Assembly: GCA_002725175.2 (NCBI GenBank)
Contig: PBQX02000069.1
Coordinates: 1-50,503, forward strand
Direction of reading: 5' to 3'
Origin: CACKLF01 sp002725175
GTDB lineage: Bacteria; Pseudomonadota; Alphaproteobacteria; Rhodobacterales; Rhodobacteraceae
Length of the DNA: 50,503 bases
Shown here: piece after piece, positions 16,010-24,319 of the stretch
Position numbering within the stretch: the first letter of the stretch is position 1
Layout of the letters: every line of letters starts with the position of its first letter
Made by a program: the position numbers and the translations under genes
Notes under the pieces: generated by a model
What the model was told of the DNA's origin: nothing
Database searches by the model: none
Seen by the model: the letters and a program-made list of their open reading frames with translations, nothing else

Positions 16010-17011
16010 ATGGATATTCTGATTAGAAAAAGTGGAGCGATTGGGCACATAACATTAAATAGGCCAAACGCANTAAATTCTTTAACATATGACATGATTT
16101 CAGCTATTGAAAAGGCTTTAGATAGCTGGTTCCTTGATAAGGAAATTTCTCTTATTGCTATTGATAGCGTCGGTGAAAAAGCGTTCTGTGCTGGAGGTGA
16201 CATTCAGGATCTTTACCACACTGGGATAAAAAAAAATTACTCTTTTGGAAAGAAATTTTGGAAAGACGAGTACAGATTAAATAAAAAAATTAAAAACTAC
16301 CCCAAACCTTTTATTTCTTTCATAAAAGGATTTGCAATGGGTGGCGGTGTTGGCGTCTCTTGCCATTGCAGNCATAGAATTGTTGGTGAAACGGCAAAAA
16401 TAGCGATGCCAGAATGCGGAATTGGNTTAATTCCTGATGTGGGAGGGTCTTTTATTTTATCGCGAGCCGGCAATGGCATTGGAACATTCTTAGGTATTTC
16501 TGGTGAAAGAATGGGGCCTTCTGACAGCATTTTTTCTGGTTTTGCTGATTTCTTCATACCTGAAAAAAAATGGCCACAATTATTAAATAATTTAATCGAA
16601 AATGGCGACGCAGATGTGGTAAAAACATTTTCCCAAACTAACGGCCCATCTAAGATAGAAAACCATTTACCTGAAATTGAAGAGTTTTTCTCGAATGTAA
16701 ATCACATTCAATTTGAGAAAAGATTAAATAAAAGTCCTAACTTCAAATATTTAAAAGAAGTTATAAGCGGCAATTCCCCTTTATCGATGGCNTCCGAGAT
16801 TAAAATAATGGAAATGCCAGAGGTTGCAGAGAGTATTGAAAATGCACTCGAAATAGAATATCGATTCACCTCAAGAGCAATGGAATTTGGGGACTTTCTC
16901 GAAGGTGTGAGGGCTCTAGTCATTGATAAGGACAGAAACCCTAAATGGAAGCANAGAGCTCTTGAAAATGTATCTTTTGAAGAAGTTGACTTTATTTTAA
17001 ACAAAATTTAA
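16010..17011 (+). CDS. 3-hydroxyisobutyryl-CoA hydrolase
   Basis: Crotonase-fold enzyme of 333 residues that releases 3-hydroxyisobutyrate from its CoA ester in valine degradation. The oxyanion-hole segments are FCAGGDIQDLY and KGFAMGGGVGVSCH, and the catalytic glutamate lies in MPECGIGLIPDVGG. The extended C-terminal half, longer than in a simple enoyl-CoA hydratase, marks the HIBCH branch. It starts 9 nt after the acyl-CoA dehydrogenase and is followed 15 nt later by mmsB, which acts on its product. No strong ribosome site is visible, consistent with coupling. A methacrylyl-CoA hydratase for the preceding step is not in this operon. Confidence 0.92.
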   Translation: MDILIRKSGAIGHITLNRPNAXNSLTYDMISAIEKALDSWFLDKEISLIAIDSVGEKAFCAGGDIQDLYHTGIKKNYSFGKKFWKDEYRLNKKIKNYPKPFISFIKGFAMGGGVGVSCHCXHRIVGETAKIAMPECGIXLIPDVGGSFILSRAGNGIGTFLGISGERMGPSDSIFSGFADFFIPEKKWPQLLNNLIENGDADVVKTFSQTNGPSKIENHLPEIEEFFSNVNHIQFEKRLNKSPNFKYLKEVISGNSPLSMXSEIKIMEMPEVAESIENALEIEYRFTSRAMEFGDFLEGVRALVIDKDRNPKWKXRALENVSFEEVDFILNKI

Positions 17012-17026
17012 ACGGGAGATTAGGTT

Positions 17027-17887
17027 ATGAAAATTGGTTTTATTGGCTTAGGCAATATGGGTATGCCAATGGCAAGAAATTTAATTGCAGAAGGGCACGA
17101 AGTTACTGGCTTTGACCTAATACAGAAATCGGACCCTTTAGTGCAAATATCGAAATTACTATCTGAAACGGTTTCCGGCAAGGAAGTTATAATCACCATG
17201 CTCCCAGATGGATCTTCTCTTTTGGAAGTATACTCCTCGATCTTAAACGAACTACAATCTGAGGCAATTTTAATTGACTGTTCAACCGTAGACGTTATTA
17301 GTGCAAAAAAGGCTGCAGGCATGGCCAACGAAAAGGGGCTAAAAGCTCTTGATGCTCCTGTTTCTGGAGGCATTGGAGGCGCAGAAAATGGTACNTTAAC
17401 TTTCATGGTAGGTGGAGATATTGCAGCTTTTGAGAGAGTAACNCCCTTATTTAATATCATGGGTCAAAAGGCTGTTTTATGTGGAGAATCAGGTGCTGGG
17501 CAATCAGTAAAAATTTGCAACAATATGATCCTTGGAGTTAGCATGATAGCCGTTTGCGAAGCGTTTGTAATGGCAGACAATCTTGGCTTAGATCGGTCGA
17601 AGATGTTTGACGTAGTATCAACAGCTTCTGGCTCATGCTGGGCCATAAATACCTATTGTCCTGTACCTAATGTGGGGCCCAATACTCCCGCTGATAATAA
17701 CTACATTCCAGGTTTCTCAGCTGATTTAATGCTTAAGGATTTAGGGTTAGCAAAAACAGCAGCAGAGGAAACAAACAGCTTTACTCCCCTNGGAAAGGAA
17801 GCGTATGCACTTTATGAAAATTTTTTCAGCAAAGGCGGTAAAGGAAAGGACTTCTCTGCAATATTAAATTTTATCAAGGATTCTTGA
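17027..17887 (+). CDS. mmsB: 3-hydroxyisobutyrate dehydrogenase
   Basis: NAD-dependent beta-hydroxyacid dehydrogenase of 286 residues converting 3-hydroxyisobutyrate to methylmalonate semialdehyde, the substrate of MmsA. The Rossmann start KIGFIGLGNMGMPMARNL is present, then the substrate-binding DAPVSGGIGGAENG and the catalytic-lysine helix GQSVKICNNM. A good GGGAG/AGG ribosome site precedes the ATG. It closes the valine operon; its stop is only 2 nt from the stop of uvrA on the opposite strand, leaving no space for a conventional terminator between them. Confidence 0.94.
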   Translation: MKIGFIGLGNMGMPMARNLIAEGHEVTGFDLIQKSDPLVQISKLLSETVSGKEVIITMLPDGSSLLEVYSSILNELQSEAILIDCSTVDVISAKKAAGMANEKGLKALDAPVSGGIGGAENGXLTFMVGGDIAAFERVXPLFNIMGQKAVLCGESGAGQSVKICNNMILGVSMIAVCEAFVMADNLGLDRSKMFDVVSTASGSCWAINTYCPVPNVGPNTPADNNYIPGFSADLMLKDLGLAKTAAEETNSFTPXGKEAYALYENFFSKGGKGKDFSAILNFIKDS

Positions 17888-17889
17888 GG

Positions 17890-20733
17890 TTAATTTTTCA
17901 GTAAAACCTTAGCAAGAAATTTACCTGTCACACTGGACTTATTCTGTATCAGTTCTTCAGGAGNTCCAGTAGCAATGATCATGCCGCCTCCATCGCCACC
18001 TTCTGGNCCAATGTCTATAATTTGATCAGCTGTTTTAATTACATCCAAATTATGNTCTATAACAAGTACCGTATTNCCCTGATGCACTAAACTATGCAAA
18101 ACCTCCAGCAATTTTTTTACATCTTCAAAATGCAAACCCGTGGTAGGTTCNTCCAATATATAAAGAGTTCTACCTGTTGCCCTCTTGGACAGCTCTTTAG
18201 ATANCTTAACTCTTTGCGCCTCACCACCTGAAAGAGTTGTAGCCTGTTGGCCAACTTTAATGTAGCCAAGNCCNACCTTCATTAGGGTTGACATTTTGTC
18301 TCTAATAGAGGGAACAGCAGAAAAGAATTGATAGGCTTCATCCACCGTCATATCTAAAATNTCAGCAATGCTCTTACTTCTGAACTTTACTTCAAGTGTT
18401 TCCCTATTATAGCGNTTTCCCTTACAGCTTTCACAAGTAACATAAACATCCGGCAAAAAGTGCATTTCAATTTTAATTAAACCATCCCCTTGACATGCTT
18501 CACATCTTCCGCCCTTAACATTAAAAGAAAATCTTCCAGCCAAATATCCGCGGCTCTTAGCCTCTGGAAGACCAGCAAACCAATCTCTAATAAAAGTGAA
18601 TGCTCCCGTATATGTCGCAGGATTCGACCTAGGTGTTCTCCCAATAGGTGACTGGTTAATATCAATAACCTTATCGAGCAAATTTAGCCCTTGTATATCA
18701 TCGCATGGAGCTGGAGTCTGTTTTGCACCATTAAGTCNCATTGAAGCCGTTTTAAAAAGTGTTTCAATAATTAAAGTCGACTTACCTCCACCAGAAACCC
18801 CTGTAACACATGTGAAAGTTCCAAGACTAATTTCAGCATTTACATTTTTTAGATTATTTCCTCTTGCATTTTGAATCTTTAAGAGATTTCCATTTCCAAG
18901 TCTTCTACTTNTCGGTATTTCAATATGTTTTGAGCCATTCAAATACTGACCCGTTAAAGATTTTTTGCACCTTTCTATGTCCTTTGGCTTACCCTTTGCG
19001 ACAACTTCACCTCCATGGGCACCTGCTCCAGGTCCCATGTCAATAACATAATCAGCTTCCCTAATTGCTTCCTCGTCGTGCTCAACAACTATTACTGAAT
19101 TTCCTTGGTCACGAAGCTCCTTAAGAGTTTTCAAAAGTTTATAATTATCCCTTTGATGGAGCCCAATTGAAGGCTCATCAAGAACATATAAGACGCCTGT
19201 CAATCCAGAGCCAATTTGGCTTGCCAATCTAATTCTTTGACTTTCCCCTCCGGAAAGAGTGCCCGAATTTCTACTCAAGGTTAAATACCCAAGCCCCACA
19301 TTAGTCAAAAATTTTAGCCTCTCAGAAATTTCTTTAATAATCGGTGCAGCTACTACTTTTTGTTGTTCACTTAATGTGTCTTCTAAGGTATTTATCCAAT
19401 GGTAAGCTTCAGAAGTAGAGAATCTCACCACGTCCCCAATATGAATTCCAGAAATCTTAACTGCTAGAGCCTCTCTTTTTAGTCTGTACCCGCTACATGA
19501 TTGGCAAGATCTATTATTTTGGAACCTTTCCAGCTCATCCCTTACCCANGAACTATCTGTTTCACGGTAGCGTCTATATAAATTCGGAATTATTCCTTCA
19601 AATTTTCGCTTTACTTCATATGATTTCCCGTCCTCATTATATTCAAATTTAATTTCTGCATCTTTGCTTCCATAGAGAATTGTCNCTTTAACCTCCTTTT
19701 CCAAAAGCTTCCATGGCGTGCTTGGATCAAATTTAAAATGCTTTGAAAGAGAATATATAGTTTGCTTAACATAAGGAGATTTACTTCTTGCCCAAGGAGC
19801 TATGGCACCTTCAATAAGATTTAATTCGTTNTTAGGGACTACTAATAGTTCGTCGAAAAATAATTCTACTCCTAATCCATCACAATCTGGACAAGCGCCA
19901 TATGGGGCATTAAACGAAAAAAGTCTTGGTTCAATTTCTGGAATTGAAAAGCCCGAAACAGGGCAAGAAAAATTCTCAGAAAAAACAATATTTTCTTTTT
20001 CAACATTGTCCTTTATGACCNCCGCAACAGCAATACCGTCAGCTAGCTCTAACGCTGTTCTTAGACTATCTGCAACTCTCTGACCTACATCATTTTTGAC
20101 TATTATTCTATCAACTACTACGTCTATATTATGTCTAAAATTTCTATCTAATGGTTTAACGTCTTGAATTTCCAAATATTCTCCATCCACTTTTACTCTT
20201 TGAAAACCCTTCTTTTGCAAATCTTTGAATTCTTTTTTATACTCACCCTTNCTGTCTCTCACTATTGGAGCCAAAAGATAAACTCGAGAATCTTCGGGTA
20301 ATATTAATAACTTATCAACCATTTCGCTTATCTGTTGAGCTTTTATCGGTTCGCCAGTAACTGGACTATAAGGTATACCCACTCGAGCAAAAAATAGTCG
20401 NAAATAATCATATATTTCTGTAACAGTTCCTACTGTTGAACGGGGGTTTTTTGATGTCGTCTTTTGTTCAATTGAGATAGCGGGAGATAAACCTGAAATA
20501 TGTTCAACATCAGGTTTTTGCATCATGTCTAAAAATTGTCTAGCATAAGCTGAAAGGCTTTCTACATATCGCCTTTGTCCTTCGGCATAAATCGTATCAA
20601 AAGCTAAACTAGATTTACCAGAACCTGATAAGCCTGTTATGACGACCATCTCGTCTCTTGGTATAGATATATTAATACCTTTTAAGTTATGCTCCCTAGC
20701 GCCGGTTATTTCGATCTTAGGAAGTTTACGCAT
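17890..20733 (-). CDS. uvrA: Excinuclease ABC subunit A
   Basis: DNA-damage recognition ATPase of nucleotide excision repair; 947 residues, full length. It has two ABC modules: an N-terminal Walker A GLSGSGKSS followed by RRYVESLSAYARQFL, a first signature LSGGESQRIRLA, a second Walker A GVSGGGKST and a second signature LSGGEAQRVK. Zinc-binding cysteines are visible in CPDCDGLG, CQSCSGYRLK and the CEACQGDG...CESCKG segment. The gene diverges from ssb across 177 nt. I see no alphaproteobacterial SOS box (GTTC/GAAC pair) in that gap, so LexA control is not supported here. Confidence 0.97.
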   Translation of the reverse strand: MRKLPKIEITGAREHNLKGINISIPRDEMVVITGLSGSGKSSLAFDTIYAEGQRRYVESLSAYARQFLDMMQKPDVEHISGLSPAISIEQKTTSKNPRSTVGTVTEIYDYXRLFFARVGIPYSPVTGEPIKAQQISEMVDKLLILPEDSRVYLLAPIVRDXKGEYKKEFKDLQKKGFQRVKVDGEYLEIQDVKPLDRNFRHNIDVVVDRIIVKNDVGQRVADSLRTALELADGIAVAXVIKDNVEKENIVFSENFSCPVSGFSIPEIEPRLFSFNAPYGACPDCDGLGVELFFDELLVVPXNELNLIEGAIAPWARSKSPYVKQTIYSLSKHFKFDPSTPWKLLEKEVKXTILYGSKDAEIKFEYNEDGKSYEVKRKFEGIIPNLYRRYRETDSXWVRDELERFQNNRSCQSCSGYRLKREALAVKISGIHIGDVVRFSTSEAYHWINTLEDTLSEQQKVVAAPIIKEISERLKFLTNVGLGYLTLSRNSGTLSGGESQRIRLASQIGSGLTGVLYVLDEPSIGLHQRDNYKLLKTLKELRDQGNSVIVVEHDEEAIREADYVIDMGPGAGAHGGEVVAKGKPKDIERCKKSLTGQYLNGSKHIEIPXSRRLGNGNLLKIQNARGNNLKNVNAEISLGTFTCVTGVSGGGKSTLIIETLFKTASMXLNGAKQTPAPCDDIQGLNLLDKVIDINQSPIGRTPRSNPATYTGAFTFIRDWFAGLPEAKSRGYLAGRFSFNVKGGRCEACQGDGLIKIEMHFLPDVYVTCESCKGXRYNRETLEVKFRSKSIAXILDMTVDEAYQFFSAVPSIRDKMSTLMKXXLGYIKVGQQATTLSGGEAQRVKXSKELSKRATGRTLYILXEPTTGLHFEDVKKLLEVLHSLVHQXNTVLVIXHNLDVIKTADQIIDIXPEGGDGGGMIIATGXPEELIQNKSSVTGKFLAKVLLKN

Positions 20734-20850
20734 CTTTAATCCACCCTATAATATAATAAGCTTAACTTTTTACACTGTAATTTTAATTTATCCATACCCT
20801 TTAAAAATAATTTATCNTTTGGCTACTTTAGTATTTATTTATTTTTGCCA

Positions 20851-20904
20851 CGTGATATTACATATCGAAACAGGAGTGCGTGATCTTACATTTCGAAAAG
20901 GGAG
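20851..20904 (+). repeat. Imperfect tandem repeat in the ssb leader, each copy ending in a Shine-Dalgarno-like GGAG
   Basis: Two 26-nt units at 20851-20876 and 20879-20904 differ at 4 of 26 positions, a 28-nt period. Each begins CGTGAT.TTACAT and ends with (A/G)GGAG. The second GGAG lies 6 nt before the ssb ATG and serves as its ribosome site; the first is a duplicate 28 nt upstream. It may be a simple tandem duplication or a translational control element. There are too few copies for anything CRISPR-like. Confidence 0.7.
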
Positions 20905-20910
20905 AAATAA

Positions 20911-21363
20911 ATGGCTGGAAGTGTGAATAAAGTTATTCTTATTGGAAATTTGGGGCGAGATCCAGAAGTAAGAACATTTCAAAATGGAGGAAAAGTTTGT
21001 AACTTTTCTATAGCAACNTCTGAAACTTGGAAGGATAGAAATTCTGGCGAGCGACAAGAAAGAACTAACTGGCACAACATTGCAATATTCAATGAAAATT
21101 TGGCACAAATTGCTGAACAATATTTACGGAAAGGTTCCAAGGTTTATGTTGAAGGGCAATTGGAAACAAGAAAATGGCAAGACCAGGCAGGAAATGATAG
21201 ATACACAACTGAAGTTGTTTTACGAAATTTTCGAGGTGAGTTAACTCTGCTTGATGGAAGAAGTGANAATAATAACTCTAATTTTTCAGAAACCGCCAGT
21301 ATAGATGACGNGTCGTCAGACAAGGTTTTGACCAACGATATTGATGATGAGATCCCCTTTTAA
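20911..21363 (+). CDS. ssb: Single-stranded DNA-binding protein
   Basis: Binds and protects single-stranded DNA in replication, repair and recombination. The 150-residue protein has an N-terminal OB-fold (MAGSVNKVILIGNLGRDPEVR, then WHNIAIFNENLAQIAEQYLRKG and VEGQLETRKWQDQ; partly quoted), a short low-complexity linker and the acidic DDEIPF tip that recruits partner proteins. It is compact for an alphaproteobacterial SSB because the linker is brief. It starts after an excellent GGAG site within a tandem-repeat leader, divergent from uvrA and 102 nt before gyrA. Confidence 0.97.
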   Translation: MAGSVNKVILIGNLGRDPEVRTFQNGGKVCNFSIAXSETWKDRNSGERQERTNWHNIAIFNENLAQIAEQYLRKGSKVYVEGQLETRKWQDQAGNDRYTTEVVLRNFRGELTLLDGRSXNNNSNFSETASIDDXSSDKVLTNDIDDEIPF

Positions 21364-21465
21364 ATAGATCCAAATTAGTAATTTCCAAGCATACAATTCT
21401 ATTGCAAATGATGCGACAAAACTTTATGATAAAANCATAAATTATCACTTTTTTTAGGTTCCAGT

Positions 21466-24270
21466 TTGGAAAATTCAGAAGACGAAAATGAAGTGGGAAA
21501 TGATGACTTTTCCGACTCAACCACAGAACTCAAAAACACCGAACAGTCAGGCTTAAATATTCCTCCCTCAAACTTGGGGGGAACCAGCCAAAACGGTGAC
21601 ATGGAGGATGATTCAGAGCCTATCTCAATAGAAGAAGAAATGAAAAAGTCCTACTTGGACTATGCGATGAGTGTAATAGTGAGTAGNGCCATTCCAGATC
21701 TNCGTGATGGGTTGAAGCCAGTNCATCGTAGGATTTTATACGCGATGAACGAAACAGGAAATACTTTTGATAAATCTTACAGAAAGTCNGCAAGACCAGT
21801 TGGCGATGTCATGGGNAAATATCACCCTCATGGAGACGGGGCAATTTATGATGCTCTCGTAAGGATGGCACAAGATTTTTCTATGTCCCTCCCTTTATTA
21901 GATGGCCAGGGAAACTTTGGATCTATGGATGGTGATTCAGCTGCTGCCATGAGGTANACTGAAGTTAGGTTAGCAGAATCTGCCAACTTTATTTTATCAG
22001 ATATAGAAAAAAATACTGTNGAATTCCAAGATAATTATGATGGTAAGGACCGTGAGCCTTCTGTACTTCCATCTAGATTTCCAAACATGCTGGTCAACGG
22101 TGCTGGCGGGATTGCTGTTGGAATGGCAACAAATATTCCACCTCACAATTTATCGGAAATTGTAGATGGAACTTTAAGAATTATTGAAACCCCTGATGTG
22201 AGTATTGATGAGCTGATGGAAATCATACCCGGGCCTGACTTTCCCACTGGTGGAGTAATTCTTGGAAGATCAGGAGCTAGAAAAGCTTACCAAGATGGCA
22301 GAGGTTCGGTAATTATAAGNTCAAAGTCTACCATAGAGGAAGTTAAGAAGGATAAATTTGCTATTATTATTACAGAAATTCCCTATCAGGTGAATAAAGC
22401 AAACTTGATTGAGAAAATAGCTGAACAGGCAAGAGATAAAAAGATCGAGGGAATCTCTCATATTCAAGACGAAAGTGATAGATTCGGAGTGAGGATAGTA
22501 ATTGAATTGAAAAGGGACGCTACTGCCGAAGTAGTCCTAAATCAACTTTATAGGCAAACCCAAGTGCAAAATAGTTTCGGATGTAACATGCTAGCACTTA
22601 ATCTAGGAAAGCCGGAACAATTAAATTTAAAACAATTTTTGACCGCATTTATAGAATTTAGAGAATCCGTTGTAACAAAGCGAACAATTTTTGAATTAAN
22701 TAAGGCTAGAGACAGAAGTCATATACTTTGTGGACTTGCGGTTGCAGTAAAACATGTAGATGAGATAGTTAAAATTATAAGATCTTCGAGGGACCCTGCA
22801 GAGGCAAGATCATTACTTATGGGAAAAGTATGGAATGTTAGCGAATTAATCGATTATTTTAAGCTTATCGACGACCCATCTCATCCAGTGAGAGACGACG
22901 GCACTTATAATTTATCCGAAAAGCAAACAAAAGCTATTTTAGAGCTAAGACTACAAAGACTAACTGCTATTGGAGTAAAAGAGGTTACAAGTGAGTTAGA
23001 AGAATTAGCAGAAAAAATTAAAGATTACTTAGATATATTGAGNTCTAAGTCGAGAATTAATGCCATTATTTCAGAGGAATTAATGGAGGTTAAGGAAAAA
23101 TTTGGGATACCNCGACGTTCAGAGATAGTTGATTTTGAAGGAGATCTNGAAGACGAAGACCTTATTGAAAAAGAAGATATGGTAGTTTCAGTCACTTCTG
23201 CAGGATATATAAAAAGAACGGCATTAACAGAATATCGAGAGCAAAAACGAGGAGGCAAGGGCCTTCAGGGNATGAATACCAAGGATGAAGATTTTGTAAC
23301 TAATTTATTTGTAGCAAATACTCATACTCAATTATTNTTTTTTACAAGTGATGGAATTGCTTANAAGCTAAAAACTTGGCGTCTCCCTCTTGCAGGAAGA
23401 AATGCTAGAGGAAAAGCAATTATAAATATTCTCCCAATTCCGAAAGAAACNACTATTACAACGATTATGCCCATCGAAGTGGAAGAAGAAAATTGGGATA
23501 AACTNCACATATTTTTCTCGACCTCCAATGGAAGTGTTAGAAGAAACGCACTATCAGATTTTTCAAATGTTAGGGCGAATGGAAAAATAGCTATAAAATT
23601 GCAAGAAGGCACTTCCCTAGTAGACGTTAAGATCTGTTCGAATAACGACGATATNATGATCGCCACTTCCCGTGGAAAAGCAATACGCTTTAACGTTTCA
23701 GATGTTAGGGTATTTAAGGGGCGTGATAGTTCTGGCGTGCGAGGAATTAAGCTGGCANAAGATGATAAAGTTGTTTCTATGTCTGTCCTCGAAAATGTAA
23801 TGGCNTCTTCAGATGAAAGATCGTCTTTCTCTAAGATGTCTCGCTCTGAAAATCACGTTGAAGCCGATAAACCAGGACAGATGGAGGATAAAGAGGATGC
23901 GGNCGACATAACATTGTCATCAGAAAGATTTAAAGAATTACAANATTCAGAACAGTGGATTTTGATGATAACATCTGGTGGGTTTGGGAAGCGATCATCA
24001 GCATATGAATATAGAGAGGCGAGNAGAGGTGGACAAGGGGTANCTGCAGCAAATATTGGCAGACGAGAAGATCGTGTTATAGCATCCTTTCCCGTTGAAA
24101 ATGATGATCAAATAATGTTAATAACGTCGACTGGGCAGGCAATTAGATGTCCAGTCGGTGATATTTCAAAACAATCTCGAACTGCCTCTGGTGTAAAGGT
24201 TTTTAATACTGCGGATGGAGAAGANGTNGTATCAGTTGCTTANATAGCCGAAAAAACTGAGGANACATGA
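21466..24270 (+). CDS. gyrA: DNA gyrase subunit A
   Basis: Breakage-reunion subunit of the type II topoisomerase that supercoils DNA. Up to 934 residues. The conserved core starts with SYLDYAMSVIVS, continues through KYHPHGDGAIYDALVRMAQ (quinolone-resistance region), GQGNFGSMDGD and the catalytic tyrosine in the RYTEVR motif, whose codon at 21955-21957 reads TAN. The C-terminal beta-pinwheel includes QKRGGKG, the GyrA-box type motif. I give the TTG start at 21466, which adds an acidic Asp/Glu/Ser-rich leader; ATG at 21601, right before the conserved core, is a strong alternative. An acidic insert lies near residues 785-820. Gly replaces the Ser83-equivalent. Confidence 0.96.
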   Translation: MENSEDENEVGNDDFSDSTTELKNTEQSGLNIPPSNLGGTSQNGDMEDDSEPISIEEEMKKSYLDYAMSVIVSXAIPDXRDGLKPXHRRILYAMNETGNTFDKSYRKXARPVGDVMXKYHPHGDGAIYDALVRMAQDFSMSLPLLDGQGNFGSMDGDSAAAMRXTEVRLAESANFILSDIEKNTXEFQDNYDGKDREPSVLPSRFPNMLVNGAGGIAVGMATNIPPHNLSEIVDGTLRIIETPDVSIDELMEIIPGPDFPTGGVILGRSGARKAYQDGRGSVIIXSKSTIEEVKKDKFAIIITEIPYQVNKANLIEKIAEQARDKKIEGISHIQDESDRFGVRIVIELKRDATAEVVLNQLYRQTQVQNSFGCNMLALNLGKPEQLNLKQFLTAFIEFRESVVTKRTIFELXKARDRSHILCGLAVAVKHVDEIVKIIRSSRDPAEARSLLMGKVWNVSELIDYFKLIDDPSHPVRDDGTYNLSEKQTKAILELRLQRLTAIGVKEVTSELEELAEKIKDYLDILXSKSRINAIISEELMEVKEKFGIXRRSEIVDFEGDXEDEDLIEKEDMVVSVTSAGYIKRTALTEYREQKRGGKGLQXMNTKDEDFVTNLFVANTHTQLXFFTSDGIAXKLKTWRLPLAGRNARGKAIINILPIPKEXTITTIMPIEVEEENWDKXHIFFSTSNGSVRRNALSDFSNVRANGKIAIKLQEGTSLVDVKICSNNDDXMIATSRGKAIRFNVSDVRVFKGRDSSGVRGIKLAXDDKVVSMSVLENVMXSSDERSSFSKMSRSENHVEADKPGQMEDKEDAXDITLSSERFKELQXSEQWILMITSGGFGKRSSAYEYREAXRGGQGVXAANIGRREDRVIASFPVENDDQIMLITSTGQAIRCPVGDISKQSRTASGVKVFNTADGEXXVSVAXIAEKTEXT
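21560..21583 (+). other. GC-rich hairpin just upstream of the alternative gyrA ATG
   Basis: TTCCTCCC (21560-21567) can pair with GGGGGGAA (21576-21583) across an 8-nt loop, giving an 8-bp stem with one U-G pair. It ends 17 nt before the ATG at 21601. There is no T-run after it, so it is not a terminator. If translation starts at 21601 it is a leader hairpin that could limit ribosome access; if it starts at 21466 it is simply inside the coding region. Confidence 0.45.
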
Positions 24271-24319
24271 TTTTATGCATATATTTGATAACTCAAATAT
24301 NTCCAACTTGGAAACNTAG

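Noticed and set aside
20734..20850. SOS box shared by uvrA and ssb, as in E. coli
   Set aside because: No GTTC/GAAC direct or inverted pair of the alphaproteobacterial LexA type, and no E. coli-type box, is visible in the gap.
20880..20930. A GTG-initiated 16-codon upstream ORF overlapping the ssb start
   Set aside because: The GGAG before it is only 3 nt away, too close for initiation, and the frame arises from the tandem repeat.
21560..21583. Rho-independent terminator between ssb and gyrA
   Set aside because: The stem is not followed by a T-run, and it lies inside or just before the gyrA reading frame.
21955..21957. TAN codon at the catalytic tyrosine of GyrA as a possible stop
   Set aside because: The frame continues for over 700 residues of conserved GyrA and the N is at a third position; TAT or TAC is by far the likeliest reading.
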